From contig JAFBJZ010000857.1 in NCBI GenBank assembly GCA_016785225.1, positions 868,001 to 932,000 of the forward strand: DNA of 64,000 nt. The letters run 5' to 3'. Positions 33,906 to 47,483 of the stretch are shown here, piece by piece. This DNA is from Psettodes erumei (Eukaryota; Chordata; Actinopteri; Pleuronectiformes; Psettodidae). Numbering within the stretch: position 1 is the first letter of the stretch; each line of letters starts with the position of its first letter. The notes under the pieces were generated by a model. The model was not told where the DNA came from. It searched no databases and was given only the letters and a program-made list of their open reading frames with translations. Both the position numbers and the translations under genes were made by a program.

Positions 33906-36900
33906 CAAGGGAGTTAGTAAAGACTGGGGAAGGCCCAGATATATAAAGGATATAATGAGTGGTTATTAATTATAGCAATCCTCTCTGCTCCCCATCAAAG
34001 CTAGTGAGGAAACCTCAGATCTAATATATTGCGTGTAATGTATCTATATCCCAATCTGTGTAATTGCTTGTTACCACAGGAATCAGACTGTCCCGCAACT
34101 TCCTGTCATGTTCAAGTTTGCATCGTGTGCGATTTCACTTGGCATAATTTGTCATAGTTTACATAACTATTAATTCATGTAGCCACTCAGATGTGTTGGC
34201 TCAAGGACACCATCTCTTAGTATATAAGTGCCTGTAATTGTGAAACATTGCCAGTGAATGAGCCAGGTGCCTGACATGGGTTGCCAAACTTAGTGCTGTG
34301 TACAAACATTGTGTGTCTGTATGTCCTTTGCATGCTGTATATTTAGTTACCATTGTACTTATCTCCAAATTATTGTATTTGATCTGTAATGTTTAATTAT
34401 GAAATGTGTCATGAAAGATGTGACTGTGTGTGTCGTGTTTGTGCTGACTGTGCCAAGCTACTGCATGAGTGAGCAGTATGCGTATTTTGTTCCAAGCTCC
34501 TCGTCCATCATTCATCATTACTAGACTTTTATGATGGCCACCTGTCATAGCTGCAGATGTGTATATATTGTGTGCATGGTGAAACAAATGAAGCGTTGCA
34601 TCAAGTACAGGGACTCACTATAATTTATAAGAGGTTTTAGATTGTTTATAAGAGATGAGCAACCTCTCTGACTTTTCTGTTTGAGAAAAAATAATAAAAT
34701 TTCTGTTAGTGAAAACTTCTTATACTCTTGTTGAGATGTGTTGCCATCCACTCTGAGGAACATTTCCGGGATCTTCAGCTGGATGAGCGTGCATTGATTG
34801 CATTGCTGAGAGAGTTGCCAACCTAGTGTAGAAACACGTCAATGCCATCACAATCTCCATTGCCATCTAGGAAAAACACACACTCGGTGAGTGTTCAGAG
34901 ATACTGAAGCATCTGCTTCAGTTTGCCTAGGGAATTGCAAACACAACAATGGAGGACGTTTCATCTCTGAAGTGGACTTCACTGATGTATCAATGTTTTT
35001 CTACTGTGTAGCGTCTAGTTGTGCTGAGCGGGGAAGGTTTGGTTTGCATTTAGCAGAAGGTTAACAGAGCTTCAGAGCAGCCAAAAATGATCAGTAAACA
35101 AGAAATGAGGTTGCTATCCGAGGTGGCACTGGACTCCAAATGATAGAGATTCAGGCAGAAGGTACAAAGCCCTGTAAATTAAATGAAGAGTCTCTCCAGT
35201 CTCTACCACCGACACCCATGACTTAACCACTGAGTTCAGGGGAGCAGACCCACCACTGGTTGGTCATGGTTTTTCCCCATTGCCTAGGAGGACCACAGCA
35301 GTGCAGATCAGCGTAACTATCCCCTGCTGTGAGGCTGTAGTGGGAATGCATGGCATCACAGCTTGGCTCAGCGATCTGTGGCTAAAGTGAACCAACCATG
35401 GCTAATGAGGAAAAAACTATATATTTCATGCATTTTCCCCCCTAGTTTTTATTATAACCATGTTTTTCAAAAATGAAGAGTAGTCTGCACGGTGTTATGT
35501 GCACCGTATGTTTCAAGCCTACTAAACCAAAAGCATGATTATATAGTCAGTTCTCACCTTATTAGGTACATCTAGCATCAATAAATAAATCTTAAATAAA
35601 TCCTCCCTCCACTAACATTATAATTTTTCAGTTTAAGCATAGCTGCTGAACAACAGCATCAGTTTACAGCCAGTACTGACAGCAGTAGTATTACAGAAAT
35701 CAGTATTCATATATAGGTGTGCTGTATTGAAAAATAGACTTGAAATATCCAAAGTTGTCTTTTCAATTCTTCTAGACCCACCAGTGCATCTAAGAAACAC
35801 ATGCTGTGCTGCTAAGCCTGGTTCAAACCTAATTACCCAAATGTCACACAAAACTGATGAAATCTATCGACAACAATGCAGATAACATTTCCCTTTAATT
35901 AAACAGACAAAAACATGAAGTGTTGGGTTTGAGCCTTTCTCTCAGTGTAAATATCACAGCTTCAGTGAAAAAGGAACATGATAAAACTATTTCAGTCAAG
36001 TCTAACGGATTAGGACTAGCAAGGGGTTAAAACAAAGCAGATTGGTGAACTCAAATAAAAACAAAACATAAGTCTTGAAAATTGCTGTGGTAAGTTGTTT
36101 GTTTTTGAAATGTGTTAAAACAGTCTCATATTGACAGATTTTTTTCTTTTGCTTGCTTGAAGAAAATAAGATTTTTGAACACAATAAAAGCAAAACAACT
36201 TGAAAAGATAGAAACTTTTGGCTCTGCAGCAAAGCAGAATGAGGCCTGTGATTGTTCTCAGTGCGGTTTGTATGATCGAAGCTAAATACAGAGCCGGCTC
36301 TGACACCCAGGCAGGCTCTCGTCTCAGGCTGAGTGGTCTATTCTGCATAACTGGTGATATATATGCTAATATCAAAATAGCACCTAGCTCACTCTGTGGC
36401 CCTGTCAGAGAAAATTGTTTCACAGGTTGGGGAGGGGGAGCAGATCAGCAAAGACTAATCTTTACCTGGATATCATTTTCTTGGACTGGGGAGGTGATGA
36501 GAAGTGATGATAGGAGATTAGTTGTGACAGCTCCCGTGTTTCTACCACCACATTAAAGAAGAGCTCTCTGTGGGAGGGGGCAAACGTTCGCCACAGCATG
36601 CCATTCTTGTGACAAATAATAATATCACACACATCAACCTCGCTGGAGAATTTGTGGTGTAAAAAAAGGATTTTTGGATGGTGACACAAACGCTAAACGT
36701 CAGCGCAGGGGAATAACAACGGAACCCCTCAGATGTTATTTATTTGAATTAGAGCCATGCAAATTCTAGTCATCACCTTCTGCTAACAAATAACAAAGTG
36801 TAATCCCAGTGAATTTAATCACACCTTAATATGACAGGCAGAGAGGCAAACAAGTGTAAAACTGTTTCACTGTCAGCAGATAAAGAAATAATTGTGCAGC

Positions 36901-38628
36901 AGCCAGTCTCAAAACATGACACAGAGTAGCTACCACATACAACACAAATGTTGAGATCAGAATATATGCTGTTTCTAACTTTTTAATGATACTTCACAAC
37001 AAAATGTACCTGTATTGACTTCAAACCTATGAAATTACATGGAGATGAAAAACCTCCTTGTGTCCAAGTTCGTGCAGATAAAACTTAATAATAGGTTTTT
37101 TACATGCCAGCCACACCTTCTGTTTTTCAAATCAGTTAATCAAAGCTTGCTGTTCTCATTTAAACTTTAAGACCACAGGAAAAAAAACAAAACTGAAATG
37201 TCCATCACCTCCTTTTTCAGGCGGCAGACAGAAAAATAGGCGTCTACATTATTACTCTTGTGAATTTTTATTTACTGTTTTGGTATAGCCAATCACACAG
37301 TTCAATGTCAGTGATGTGTCTTTTGTGTATAACACTGTCTCCTATAAAAATGCACTTATATTTTAGTAAATTGCATCAGGAACATGAATTCCTGCCAAGA
37401 TTACATTCACTGGCAATGTCTGATCACAGTCCAGTAAAAGCCATGTCATCCCTTTAATGAACATAGGTCATAGCCAGAGGGTCAGGATGGATGGTTTAAA
37501 TGTTTTACGTCACGCATGATGTTATATCACACATGTTAGGTTTACACTACTGAAGCACTTGCTTCAGATTACGAAAAGTGATGTGCAATTACGTTTTTTG
37601 TTAAATATTTTAAAGTCTGCTGCTCCAAATCAGTTTTGACATTAGTTCAATATTTTCAAAGACTAAAGTCATCCCATGGCATGAGCTCTGCATAATTTGA
37701 ACATCTTAATTTTATTTCTTGGTCATTTGAGAGCTGCAAGTAGTAACACATCACCAGCTCATGAAGTTAATATGGTGAACATACATGAGCTTGCAGTTAA
37801 CACAGAGCAAAATGAGAATCTGTGTATTATATGCCTTCTCCTTTTAGCTGCTAAATGTGCCACACTGTAGAGCAGCTAGGTCTCCATCTGTTTGTGTGAT
37901 ATAAAAAATGTCACTGATGCAGCATTAATCAAGTGCTCTGAGTTACCCATACACAGCTAAATGGTAAAGGAACACATGTAGGAAAACAAATAAATGACAT
38001 GGTCAGTGAACATCTGGCAGATCATTAAAATAAAAATGTACAACAAAAGAAGGATATTAGCTCTGCTTTGCATACAAAAAACACAATAATAATAATAATA
38101 ATAATGTCAGAGGTTAGAAGCTTTTTGTGTGTATCAGGCAAAAACTGAGAGAAAAGTAAGTTGTCTGTTATTGAAGTCTTGAATCCCTTGAATCATGTAG
38201 TGTGAGTTATTTAATTAAAAGCCTTTCAGACTGTCTTCTGTAAGTATTCAATACTTACAGTATGCAATTCAAAGAATCCTGCTACACAATAACAACAAAT
38301 TTATATTTATTATGTTGAAATATATCAATTAATTTTTGCCTGTTCTAGTTTCAAATAAAATATGCAATCAATATGTAACAACTGTGTATTCTGTATGTGT
38401 TATGTAAGTGCATAATTTGTCTTTCTTCATGTCTCTCCACTTAAGAAATGTTAGTTATAAAGAAATAAATGTCAGACAAAGGAAGCAATGTAGGGGAAAA
38501 ATCTTTTTTTTTTCTTAATTGGAGGGAAGAAGTCAGGGGCTGTACCTCATCTGAAATTAAAATCTTTCCTTGAATTATTGATGTAAATATTTCTGAATCC
38601 CCGACTCTTTTCTAATTACCTCTTTCAG
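33906..38628. other. unannotated stretch, no gene seen
   Basis: AT-rich. The part at 36210-36470 has balanced composition and could be conserved non-coding DNA. A short tract TTATTAGGTACA at about 35560 resembles the Tc1-like terminal repeat at 8191-8202. An AAT microsatellite lies at 38084. Confidence 0.35.
38084..38105. repeat. (AAT)n microsatellite
   Basis: Seven AAT units. Confidence 0.9.
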
Positions 38629-38668
38629 TTCCCATCAGGATGGCCCTGAAGCTGGACAAACCGTGAAG
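38629..38668 (+). other. weak candidate micro-exon (40 bp)
   Basis: Seen: a branch-point-like CTAAT, a pyrimidine tract ending TCTTTCAG, 40 bases, then GTGAGA as a possible donor. In one frame (one base, then 13 codons) it is open and reads SHQDGPEAGQTVK. No protein was recognised, and splice-like signals occur by chance in AT-rich DNA. Confidence 0.15.
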
Positions 38669-39256
38669 GTGAGAGTTTAATAATTAACTGCCTTTAAATA
38701 TGTCATGAGGCCTCCGCAACAGTTATACACTATTAAATAATCATTGTATTTCTTTTGCAGTGTTAAACTCTAGAAATGGCTGCATTATTTATAGATCTAT
38801 TTTAGAAGGTTTAAATCATTTTCAGTTTGGCTGACTGGGGACCCACTGGGGTCCATATAGGTTAAAGTGACATGGAGAGACTCATTAGGAGTCTCTACTC
38901 AACCCTTCATACACTACTACACTCTTCCTGCCATTTTAGGATAGTATACAATGGATCAAATTAACCTGTATTCATTCTGCAGACATTAAGGCGTGGGGAT
39001 GTTGGTCCGTGTAATTAAAACCAACTCTCATCAAATACAGCTTTTTTTAAATGTTAATTTCCTTTTTTATTTCTATATTGTCAAATGTAATTTTATATTT
39101 AAATATTGAAAGGTTGGTAGCAACACATAAAATGTGATTGACAGCAAAGAGGCAGCTGATGTAGCTTACTATTTTTGCTGCAGCTGCCATCATAGTGCTG
39201 GATATATTAACTGTAAGGACAAATGCAGATGAATCCGAACAGGTATCCATCCATTC

Positions 39257-39302
39257 ATCTATCTATCTATCTATCAATCTATCTATCTATCTATCTATCT
39301 AC
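39257..39302. repeat. (ATCT)n microsatellite
   Basis: About 11 ATCT units with one AATC interruption, preceded by CCATCCATTC. On the minus strand it follows GGCAATAAAAGG, so it may be the 3' tail of a decayed LINE. Confidence 0.9.
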
Positions 39303-42300
39303 CTTTTATTGCCCTGACAGTTCTTGCCTGCACTGTCCAGCAGCTCTGATCTTATTTGATTAGTCTGCTGCTCTCGAGCCTTGTATTAATGAGTTGGACT
39401 AAGTCAGGTCCAGAATTGATTTTAAAGATACTTGCAGGTAAAAGGTTGATGCGGACGCTGAGCTCTGCAGGTTTTTTCAATAATGAAAACATGCAGGAGT
39501 GTGGACATGACGAATGTCTTCTTCCAAATGTGTTGAAATGTTTTAATGACATTTCCTCTATTTATTTCACTGCACATAAAGCTCATATTCCCCTTATGTA
39601 GCTACTGAACTTGAATTAGGTCTCTTAGGATGCAATGCTACTAGTTTGAGTGCTGAGTAGTTGTAGGTTGATAGTGTTCAGGGTAAAGGACAATAATTCA
39701 ACAGTAATTACATGTGAAAATAGCTAGTTAAAAACCACCAGCGCTGCAGACTCTGACAGTAATGCTAATGTCATTTGAACAATAAGGTGCTTTATTTCTG
39801 TAGCTCTGAGTAAATTCTGTGATATAAAGACATACAGCTCATTGATTCCCCACACCCTGAACTGTACATTTTACACTGACCAAAGTTCTGATTCGACATT
39901 TCCTACCTTTTGCTCCAACCAAAGGGCACAAATTATAAAAAATATTAACAGAAGTATGAAAATACTTAATACACAATTTTAATTTGAACAAGTTTGAACT
40001 AAATCTGTGTAGAAAATTTGACAGGCTCCCTGAGAAACATTTGAGAGACTGTCCTAAAGTTTGTGCCCTAACACAGAGTTTGTATGATTCCTTACATCGA
40101 GAAAGCACAGGTCACACAAAAGACACAAGAAGGGTTGAGAATGTGGCCAGGATATAAACATGTGAACTCCCTTACCTTCAAAACCCCAAGTACTCAAAAC
40201 CTTTACTAAAACTACTTTATTGATAATATAGGAAATCTGTGACTGCTTGTTAAGTGTACAAACTGATTCCTTCACTTAGTACTAAAGGCAGTTGTTCTAC
40301 TGCCTATAGCCACTTATCTGTCCCTCCCTAAAAAAAGAAAACCCTTTGCTGTGTGCCCTGAGAGCAATGTATTTTTAAAAAGCTCTTTATTTCCTCATTT
40401 CCACAACAATACCCATTTTTACATCCACATTATATGATTGTTTGAGGTGAAATGATTTTCATCTGGCATTACAAACAAGGTCAAAGAGTAGTGCAGTTTT
40501 GCTGCAGTTTAGTCTGATTCATACCAGGCCATATTTTAGCACTATCAGAATATCAGCAGCTCTGAAATACCTTGCAGACCCTTTTGTAAAGGGCCTTTAT
40601 TGCAGGTAGGCAAGCCAGGGGTGCAGTGAATCAAAGGCAGCAAGAGAGGGGCTGTTATTCCCGCTGATCCTTAACTCACTGAAATAATCTACATATTTTA
40701 TCAAGTAATTTTAACACAAAGCAACTCTAGATGTGGAGACCTGTCTGGTCTTTTTATGAAAACAGATTATCTTAGCGCATATAGCACACCTGCTACAGTA
40801 GTAGCCCACCCCCATCTATCATCTGGGTTATTGCAATCAGGCGCTTGCACGCCAGCAATAAAAATGGTCCTTTGATTGAATAAGAGCGAGGCAGGCTATA
40901 AGAGAGAGGCAAATGCACTCTTATAAACTCACTGCCTGGAGTTGCAGAGACAGAAGACAAATCTCTGCTTTTTGAATGATGGAATTGGATTTTATTTTTG
41001 TTTTATGGAAAATGCAGGGTGATTATAGCGATCTATCATGTGGAGGCCTGTATATACGTCCTGCTTTTTTACTACACATGCCTTGCAACTCACTGCATAT
41101 ATGAGTTTTTATAAATAAAGATGATTAGCTGTAATCAACAGGAATGTATTTTTTTTACCAGTGAATGTAGCAGTCTGTGTTAGATGCAGAATAAGTGAGA
41201 CACAGGAAGGGTTAGCATGATTGCTTCAGTGGCTGTGCAATCTGTTCATGTGTCTATTAGTGTGATTAGCTGCACATGTGAAAGTTTGACCTCGCCAGAA
41301 GTTACTGATAATCAAAAATATGGTCAAACAATGGACATCTTTCAAGCTTAGGTTTCCTTTAAAGATGTCACCAGTCGCCACTGATTGGGTGTGATACCAA
41401 ACAACCAGAAAATTATTCCATCATGTGATTCACAGAACTTGCCATCTCTCTCCTGAAGATTTGTGAGGAAAAATGTGTACTTCCTTTCTCTTTTTTCTGA
41501 GAGTGAGATGAAACAATCAATATCATTCTCATGTCTGTGTGATCATTGTGGAGCTCTTGTCATGGTTAACCTAGCTTTGAGCATGGGAGAAAGAGCTACT
41601 GCTTCTCTACTTGTAAAAAATATGCCCACAACTCTTCAGATTCACTAATGCCATGAAGAAATGAGGCTTTTTTTGCTTCCTGATTGCACTGTAGGCCTAC
41701 ATTCAGTATGTTCTGAGGGAATACTGAGGCTTATTTTTAATGTGTTTGTCACACAGGCCACAGACAATCTACATAAACTGCTTGGAATTCATACAGTTTT
41801 ATTGTGGGTTCCAAGGAAGTATGGAGGAAATATGGATTAATTTAGTGGGAGAAAAGGTTCATTATATTTTAATTCATTCAAAAAAATTACTACATTATTG
41901 ATTTGTGTGCATGAAATTAGTACACTGGAAAAATGTTTGTATAAATTTCCCCTGATATCTCAACCTTCCCTCCTTGAAATTATGTTTATTCCGATACAAC
42001 TGAATTGCAACAGCAAGCATGTTTTGAAGGAAAATGAGGAAATGTTTCTCATTTATGTACTTGGCAACAAACAAATAAGATGATACTGAAAGTATCAGTA
42101 ATTTGCTCACAGACAAATATCTGATCTTACAGTTGATATCCACTCAGTTTAATGACACTGTAACTTGAGATACAACATATTTATTTATATTTTAACCCAA
42201 ACTACAATCTTTCCCTAACCTTAACCAAAGGGCTTTTGATGTCTGACCCACAGGCGGGGCTGTGTGATATGAGTCATGTTGTGACAGCCCACCATCAACT

Positions 42301-44625
42301 TCCTCTGACTTGGCTGCCAGTAATAAATGTAGTGCTTCATTCATCCAAAAAAAGAGATCATTGGCTCTGAAAGGAATCTAGCCAGTGATTACATTGCCAT
42401 CAGTGTAACTGGGAAAACATTTTAAAGTTGAATTTCTGGTTGAAAACACTTCTGTAGAAGTTGGTACAAGTATCTTCAAATAAGACAGAAAAGAATAGAT
42501 TTGAAACAAGTTGATTTCTATTGGAAGCTGGTGAAATTCTCACTCTCACACCACTTGGATATTGTTTCCTAATAAGTCCTCCAAATTAAACAAGAAAACC
42601 TCTGCAGACACAGTGGGCTCTACCAACATCAAGAGACAACAAGAGATTCATAGCATGGAAGCTAGAAGGCTCTGTCACTGTACTGAAATATATGAATAAA
42701 TGTACATTTTGGTGAGTATTTGCTGAAACAAGCAACACTGTCATGTGTAAGTAATACACTGTAGAGCTCAGTATATCCTGTCAAGATTTATTTGTTCATT
42801 CATTTTTTCAGTGCTAATGCAGCATTAACATTCTGAAAGAAGATGTGCACATCACTTTCCACAGCATCTGACTTTGCCAGTGGATACCATTGTTCACATC
42901 ACATCACAACTTTTAAACCAAGCCAAACCCCAAAATATTAGGTGGCAGATCAGGAAATGTTCATGATAATAATTTTCATGATTATTCAAGCATTTTTGAA
43001 AGGCACATTGTATCTGCTTGTGTAAGGATGGAAAATCAGGTAACCTCTAACTAACCATTTCCATTTCAAATTCATGGGTAATTTCTGTTACATTTGAGTT
43101 ATGAAAGAAGCCTGAAGTCATCCTCCTCCTGCTAGGAGGAAGAACCCAATCCGCCTCTGCTCATCCTGAAATTTCCCAAAAGAATTGAAAAGAGAAAAAA
43201 AAGCAGTGAGAAATCTGAACCAGTCGGAACAAGATGGAGGGGATTCTCATGTGATTTACTGAAGAAATTCACTTTGCTTTCAGGTGATGTGGGCCTGTGA
43301 AAGCATCGTGGGAAAAATCTGTCTCTCTTCTTACAGCTAATTAGGGCGCTCTGCTTGGATCTAGCAGACCTTCTTCTTTCCCCCTTCTATTCCATTAATC
43401 AGATCCCCAGCTGCTATGACCAGGCATATTTGTGTGCCTGTCAGGCTAGATCCCATCTTGGTCCCTTAAACTGATATGGCAGCTATTTTCTGAGATTTTT
43501 TCTGCAGTTAAGGATTCATTAAGTGACATCTGGTTTGATTATCTGGAAAAATATACGTACACCACAGCTTTATGCAGGCGCATTGTGCACATGTTAAGCA
43601 AACATGCAGACTCCCTAAGAGACCTATCTATTAGTGGAAAGTGAATATGCGGCTTTGCACAAAGGACAACAATGTGCATATTCTTCAAGCAGCATATGAC
43701 TGACTAATTATTGACAAGACATACAGATTGGGGAAGTGTTAGGCCAAGGCCCGAAGGATACCACAAAGAAGCTTTCAGTGAACCATGACCTCGACATTTG
43801 TAATCAGGTGACACCAATAAAAAGATGGAAAACACTGACAGGTTCAACTACACAAAGCATCTTAGAAAAGCTGTCATGCTTCTCCAGCACAGAGCAACAA
43901 GTCCTTTAAACTAAACCCTATGTTTCTTGTCCCCACCCATGGATATGATCCACAGAATACTGCTTTGTCAAAGTTACAACAGTCCTGGTCCTAAATTAAA
44001 AAAAACCCAAATTGTTCATAAAACAAATTGGAAATAACTTGTGCTCTGCAGTCTTGAAGTCAAACGGTTGTACTTATGCATCTTCCACATATCAGTCATC
44101 CTGCAGTTGCATCTAGCTCAAGATTTGCCTCAACCAAATGAGTCAGCACCCAATAACTGGTAATTAATTAAAAAAAAAAATTCAGAAGGGATGGTGAGTT
44201 GTATCACAGGGGGGCTTATGGGTACAAATACACTTGATAGTGCTGATGACAGGGTGGCGGTCGCAAGAGATGAGTTCTTTACTAGCTGTTGTTAGTGCTT
44301 GACTCTAGGCTAATAGAAAGTAGTTACTGTGGTTCCTTTCACTTCTCACCTGTATTTTTCTTTTTTTTTCAAAAGAAGTCCAAGAGATCACCCTGTCCTC
44401 CATCTTATATCAGCAGCGCTGCAGCTTGTCTCTCTCCATCTACCAATTAAAGTCATGAATTTGTGCTAATGCATGCCCCCCCCAATCGACTAATGCTAAT
44501 AACACACTACACGGGCCAATCAAAACATATGCAAGCACACTATCCAGGTAAATGACCTGAAAAAAACTGTTTACATAAACAGATTAATTCTACTGTCTAA
44601 TTCTGGATCATGTGGTAGAAGTTAA

Positions 44626-44652
44626 AACTAACTAACTAACTAACTAACTAAT
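44626..44652. repeat. (AACT)n microsatellite
   Basis: Six to seven AACT units. Confidence 0.9.
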
Positions 44653-45435
44653 CTGTTTCCATGGTAAGGCTTGAAGAGAGTTGTAAAATCCTGACTTGTG
44701 CTTTAAAATAATATGAACTGCTGTGTGGTATATTGACATCTGAAATATCATAATATAATCTTAAGGCTCATGCATATATTATTCAACCTGTCCCAGCAGT
44801 ACCTTTAACAGTTAAATACGATTTCTTTCTTCAGGCTGTACTTGAAGGTGCACTTCATGATGTTTTTTCTTCAGGTCACAGTTGAGTTTTCAAAACATCA
44901 CCAGTGCTTTGAGAAGGAGATTTTTTTTGGAATGATTGTTTTTAAAGATTGAAGTGGTGACTCACCTTAAAATGTTTTCTTTGGAAATAGTTCTCTTCAA
45001 ATAATTCTCTAACATCAGCAAATAAATTTATGGTTAGAGAATTGTTAAAAAATTGATTCATAGAAATGCTCTGAAATTAAGCAACATGCTTCTGTTTTTA
45101 TCAACCAAGAACATGTTATTTCTGCAGCTGTTCTGGTGGAGAACTGTTGGGGGGAGGAGGGAGGGAGCGCTGTCTCACCACAGGTGCACCTCACAGATAT
45201 ACAGCACACACATTCCATGCTGTTGGTGTTGTGTGGAAAAAAATCCACTCAGGAGTTTTAATGCCTTGCTTCGGGGCAAGGATGCACTGAAGGAAATACA
45301 TGCTTCTACCACCACCTTCTGCTCCCAGGTTAAAAAAGGCAAAGGTTTACTCTTTATATATTTAATATGTGCAGGCTCTCAAATCATCCTCTTGATTATT
45401 CTTGTACCTGTTTAATGCAGTTTATGAAGACTTGT

Positions 45436-45820
45436 ATAGATAAAACATGCACTTAGTTGAAGTAGAAATGTTATAACACCAAATTTACAGAATTCAACAA
45501 ATAACAGACATGGACTTCAGTAAATCACATTCTATAGACATTTGATTTTTTAAAATCTTTTATCCCTTTTTCATAATGTCAAGCCTTTAGGTTCTTAAAT
45601 CAGCTCTAAAGATTTTGCATGACTTTATTTCAAAAGAATGGAAGTTAGATCATATTTAACAACATATATGAATATGACATTTATGAAAAATGGATAAAAG
45701 ATTTAAAAAATCAAATGTCTATAGAATGTGATTTACTGAAGTCCATGTCTGTTATTTGTTGAATTCTGTAAATTTGGTGTAATTACATTTCTACTTCAAG
45801 TAAGTGCATGTTTTATCTAT
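45436..45820. repeat. 145-bp inverted repeat with 95-bp spacer
   Basis: Left arm 45436-45580 and right arm 45676-45820 are reverse complements with about 5-6 differences (roughly 96% identical), separated by 95 bases. The central part of each arm (from AAATTTACAGAATTCAAC to TAGACATTTGATTTTTTA) is identical. Transcribed or single-stranded, it could fold into one long hairpin. It encodes nothing. It shows no clear target-site duplication outside the arms, so a foldback transposon is possible but not supported. Confidence 0.95.
45649..45688 (+). repeat. 40-bp direct repeat, copy 1
   Basis: Begins ATCATATTTAACAACATATA. Its last 13 bases are also the start of the right arm of the inverted repeat. 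An identical 40-base copy starts at 45819. Confidence 0.95.
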
Positions 45821-45858
45821 CATATTTAACAACATATATGAATATGACATTTATGAAA
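45819..45858 (+). repeat. 40-bp direct repeat, copy 2
   Basis: Identical to 45649-45688, 170 bp downstream, beginning two bases inside the end of the right inverted arm. Confidence 0.95.
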
Positions 45859-45914
45859 GAAAGGCGGCATACAAATTTTGCTCATTATTTATTTATTTAT
45901 TTTTGACTTGAATT

Positions 45915-46082
45915 AATTACCTCCACCAAGTAGTTACTGTTTGTCTGTCTGTCTTTTAGCAGGATTACACAAAAACTATTGAACCATTTTTCTTGAAACC
46001 TGATGGAATATTTATTACATTCCATGAGCATGAGCTGTGTTCAGCCTCTGCAGAGATATGCATTCTTGCAGTACTTTCTAGT
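45915..46082 (+). repeat. dispersed animal repeat (CTCC-CC-AAG / TTTCTAGTT type)
   Basis: Starts TTACCTCCACCAAGTAGTTA, continues TGTCTGTCTGTCTTTTAGCA, GATTACACAAAAACTATTGA and TTTTTCTTGAAACC, and ends near TTTCTAGTT. This order is familiar from a short non-coding repeat found in many fish and invertebrate genomes. The class is not certain. Internal bases are decayed relative to the wording I remember. Confidence 0.5.
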
Positions 46083-47483
46083 TACTGCAGTAGTTGTGGT
46101 AATGTGCATTGTTTGTTCAGATAATACTATTCCAGTTCTTTGATTAAAAAATGTTTTTGCCAATTGTTTTGCCAAAAAAATCTTTAACAGCAATGATTGT
46201 GATGAATACAATGTTAAACCTTTAGATACAATATATTAAGTTGCTGAGACAAGTTAACACAATGGAACCAACTGAGATGCCTACATCCAAAGTAGATGTA
46301 TTCATAAAGGAATTTTAGCATATTTGAAGGATAAAGCTGGCATTATGCTATACAATAGAATATGTGCCCCTTTGTACGTACTGTATGCGGCCAAATAAAT
46401 GTCTGGAATAAGCCACAAACACACACACATACAGGCCACTCTCATTTCCCATAAAATCCACACTGTCTTCCCCGTTCCTGGTAGGCAGACACTATCACAT
46501 ACATATTACCAACACAAGCGTGCGCACACACACATTCAGTGTCCAGCAGCCACCGCCTCATTCATTCAGCACTCATTTAGAAAACCTCTGTGATAAATAG
46601 CTCTTCTGCCATGATGTGTTATTTTTTCCACTTCAGAAGTTTTCCTCAAGGTAGGCAAATTTAATAATTCAAACATTATGTAAATGACCTCATTAAACAG
46701 AAAATGCATACTAAAAAGGCAGATGCCTCCAAACATGCTATCTTGTTTGTAGCATTTATAAACACTCATTCAGCCTGCCTCCACAGTTTATCACTGTGTA
46801 GTCATGAAAAATGAACAAAAGCCACACAATTAGGTTGTTATGCTCTTGATGATACATACACACATACAGACACACAACTCAAGACAAGGACATGGACTAC
46901 ATGGGGGGATTTATAGCACAACACACAGTGGAACACCATGGAAGTACACTCAATCACAACATCACTGTTTCACTTGAAGGTTGAATTAACACTAAAACCC
47001 TTGAATTAAATAAAGAAAACAAATGCCTAAAGCATAACCAAAGGAGAACAATTCCACCACCACCTGGTCTCCTTGGGTAGATGTACAGTACAGTACTATT
47101 TTGAGTAAATCTGTAGCCAATTTTGAGTTAATGAAGATACGGGAAGGACGAATATGCATTTTCATTTTTCCATGAAAAAATAAATTAAGAAGGTTATCAT
47201 CCTAACTAACTCCCAAGGACAATGATGCACCAAAGGAATTATGAAAGTTGATGATAAATATATAAAGCACAACCATTCCACTGTGTTCAGAGTGGACATA
47301 CAATGCAACCTAATTCACTGTATATGTTAACACATTTTAACATAAGAACATATCTAATTTATTCACAATATGATACAACTTCCATACAATGAATTTCAAA
47401 AACAGTTTGGTTCCTCATAACCATTTTTAAATGTGGTCTTTGAATGGGTAATATAAATCCTGTAGTTCAGAATACACATTAAT

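Larger units (their letters stand above)
38669..45435. other. unannotated stretch, possible conserved non-coding DNA
   Basis: About 6.8 kb with no recognised gene. The segment 43230-43540 is repeat-free, with balanced composition and clustered homeodomain-like words (CTAATTAGG, CATTAATCAG). It is a candidate conserved non-coding element. Two tetranucleotide microsatellites are listed separately. Confidence 0.35.

Noticed and set aside
45045..45415. 120-codon plus ORF ending in a hydrophobic stretch
   Set aside because: No signal or domain pattern, an opposing ORF overlaps it, and the composition is like the surrounding AT-rich DNA.
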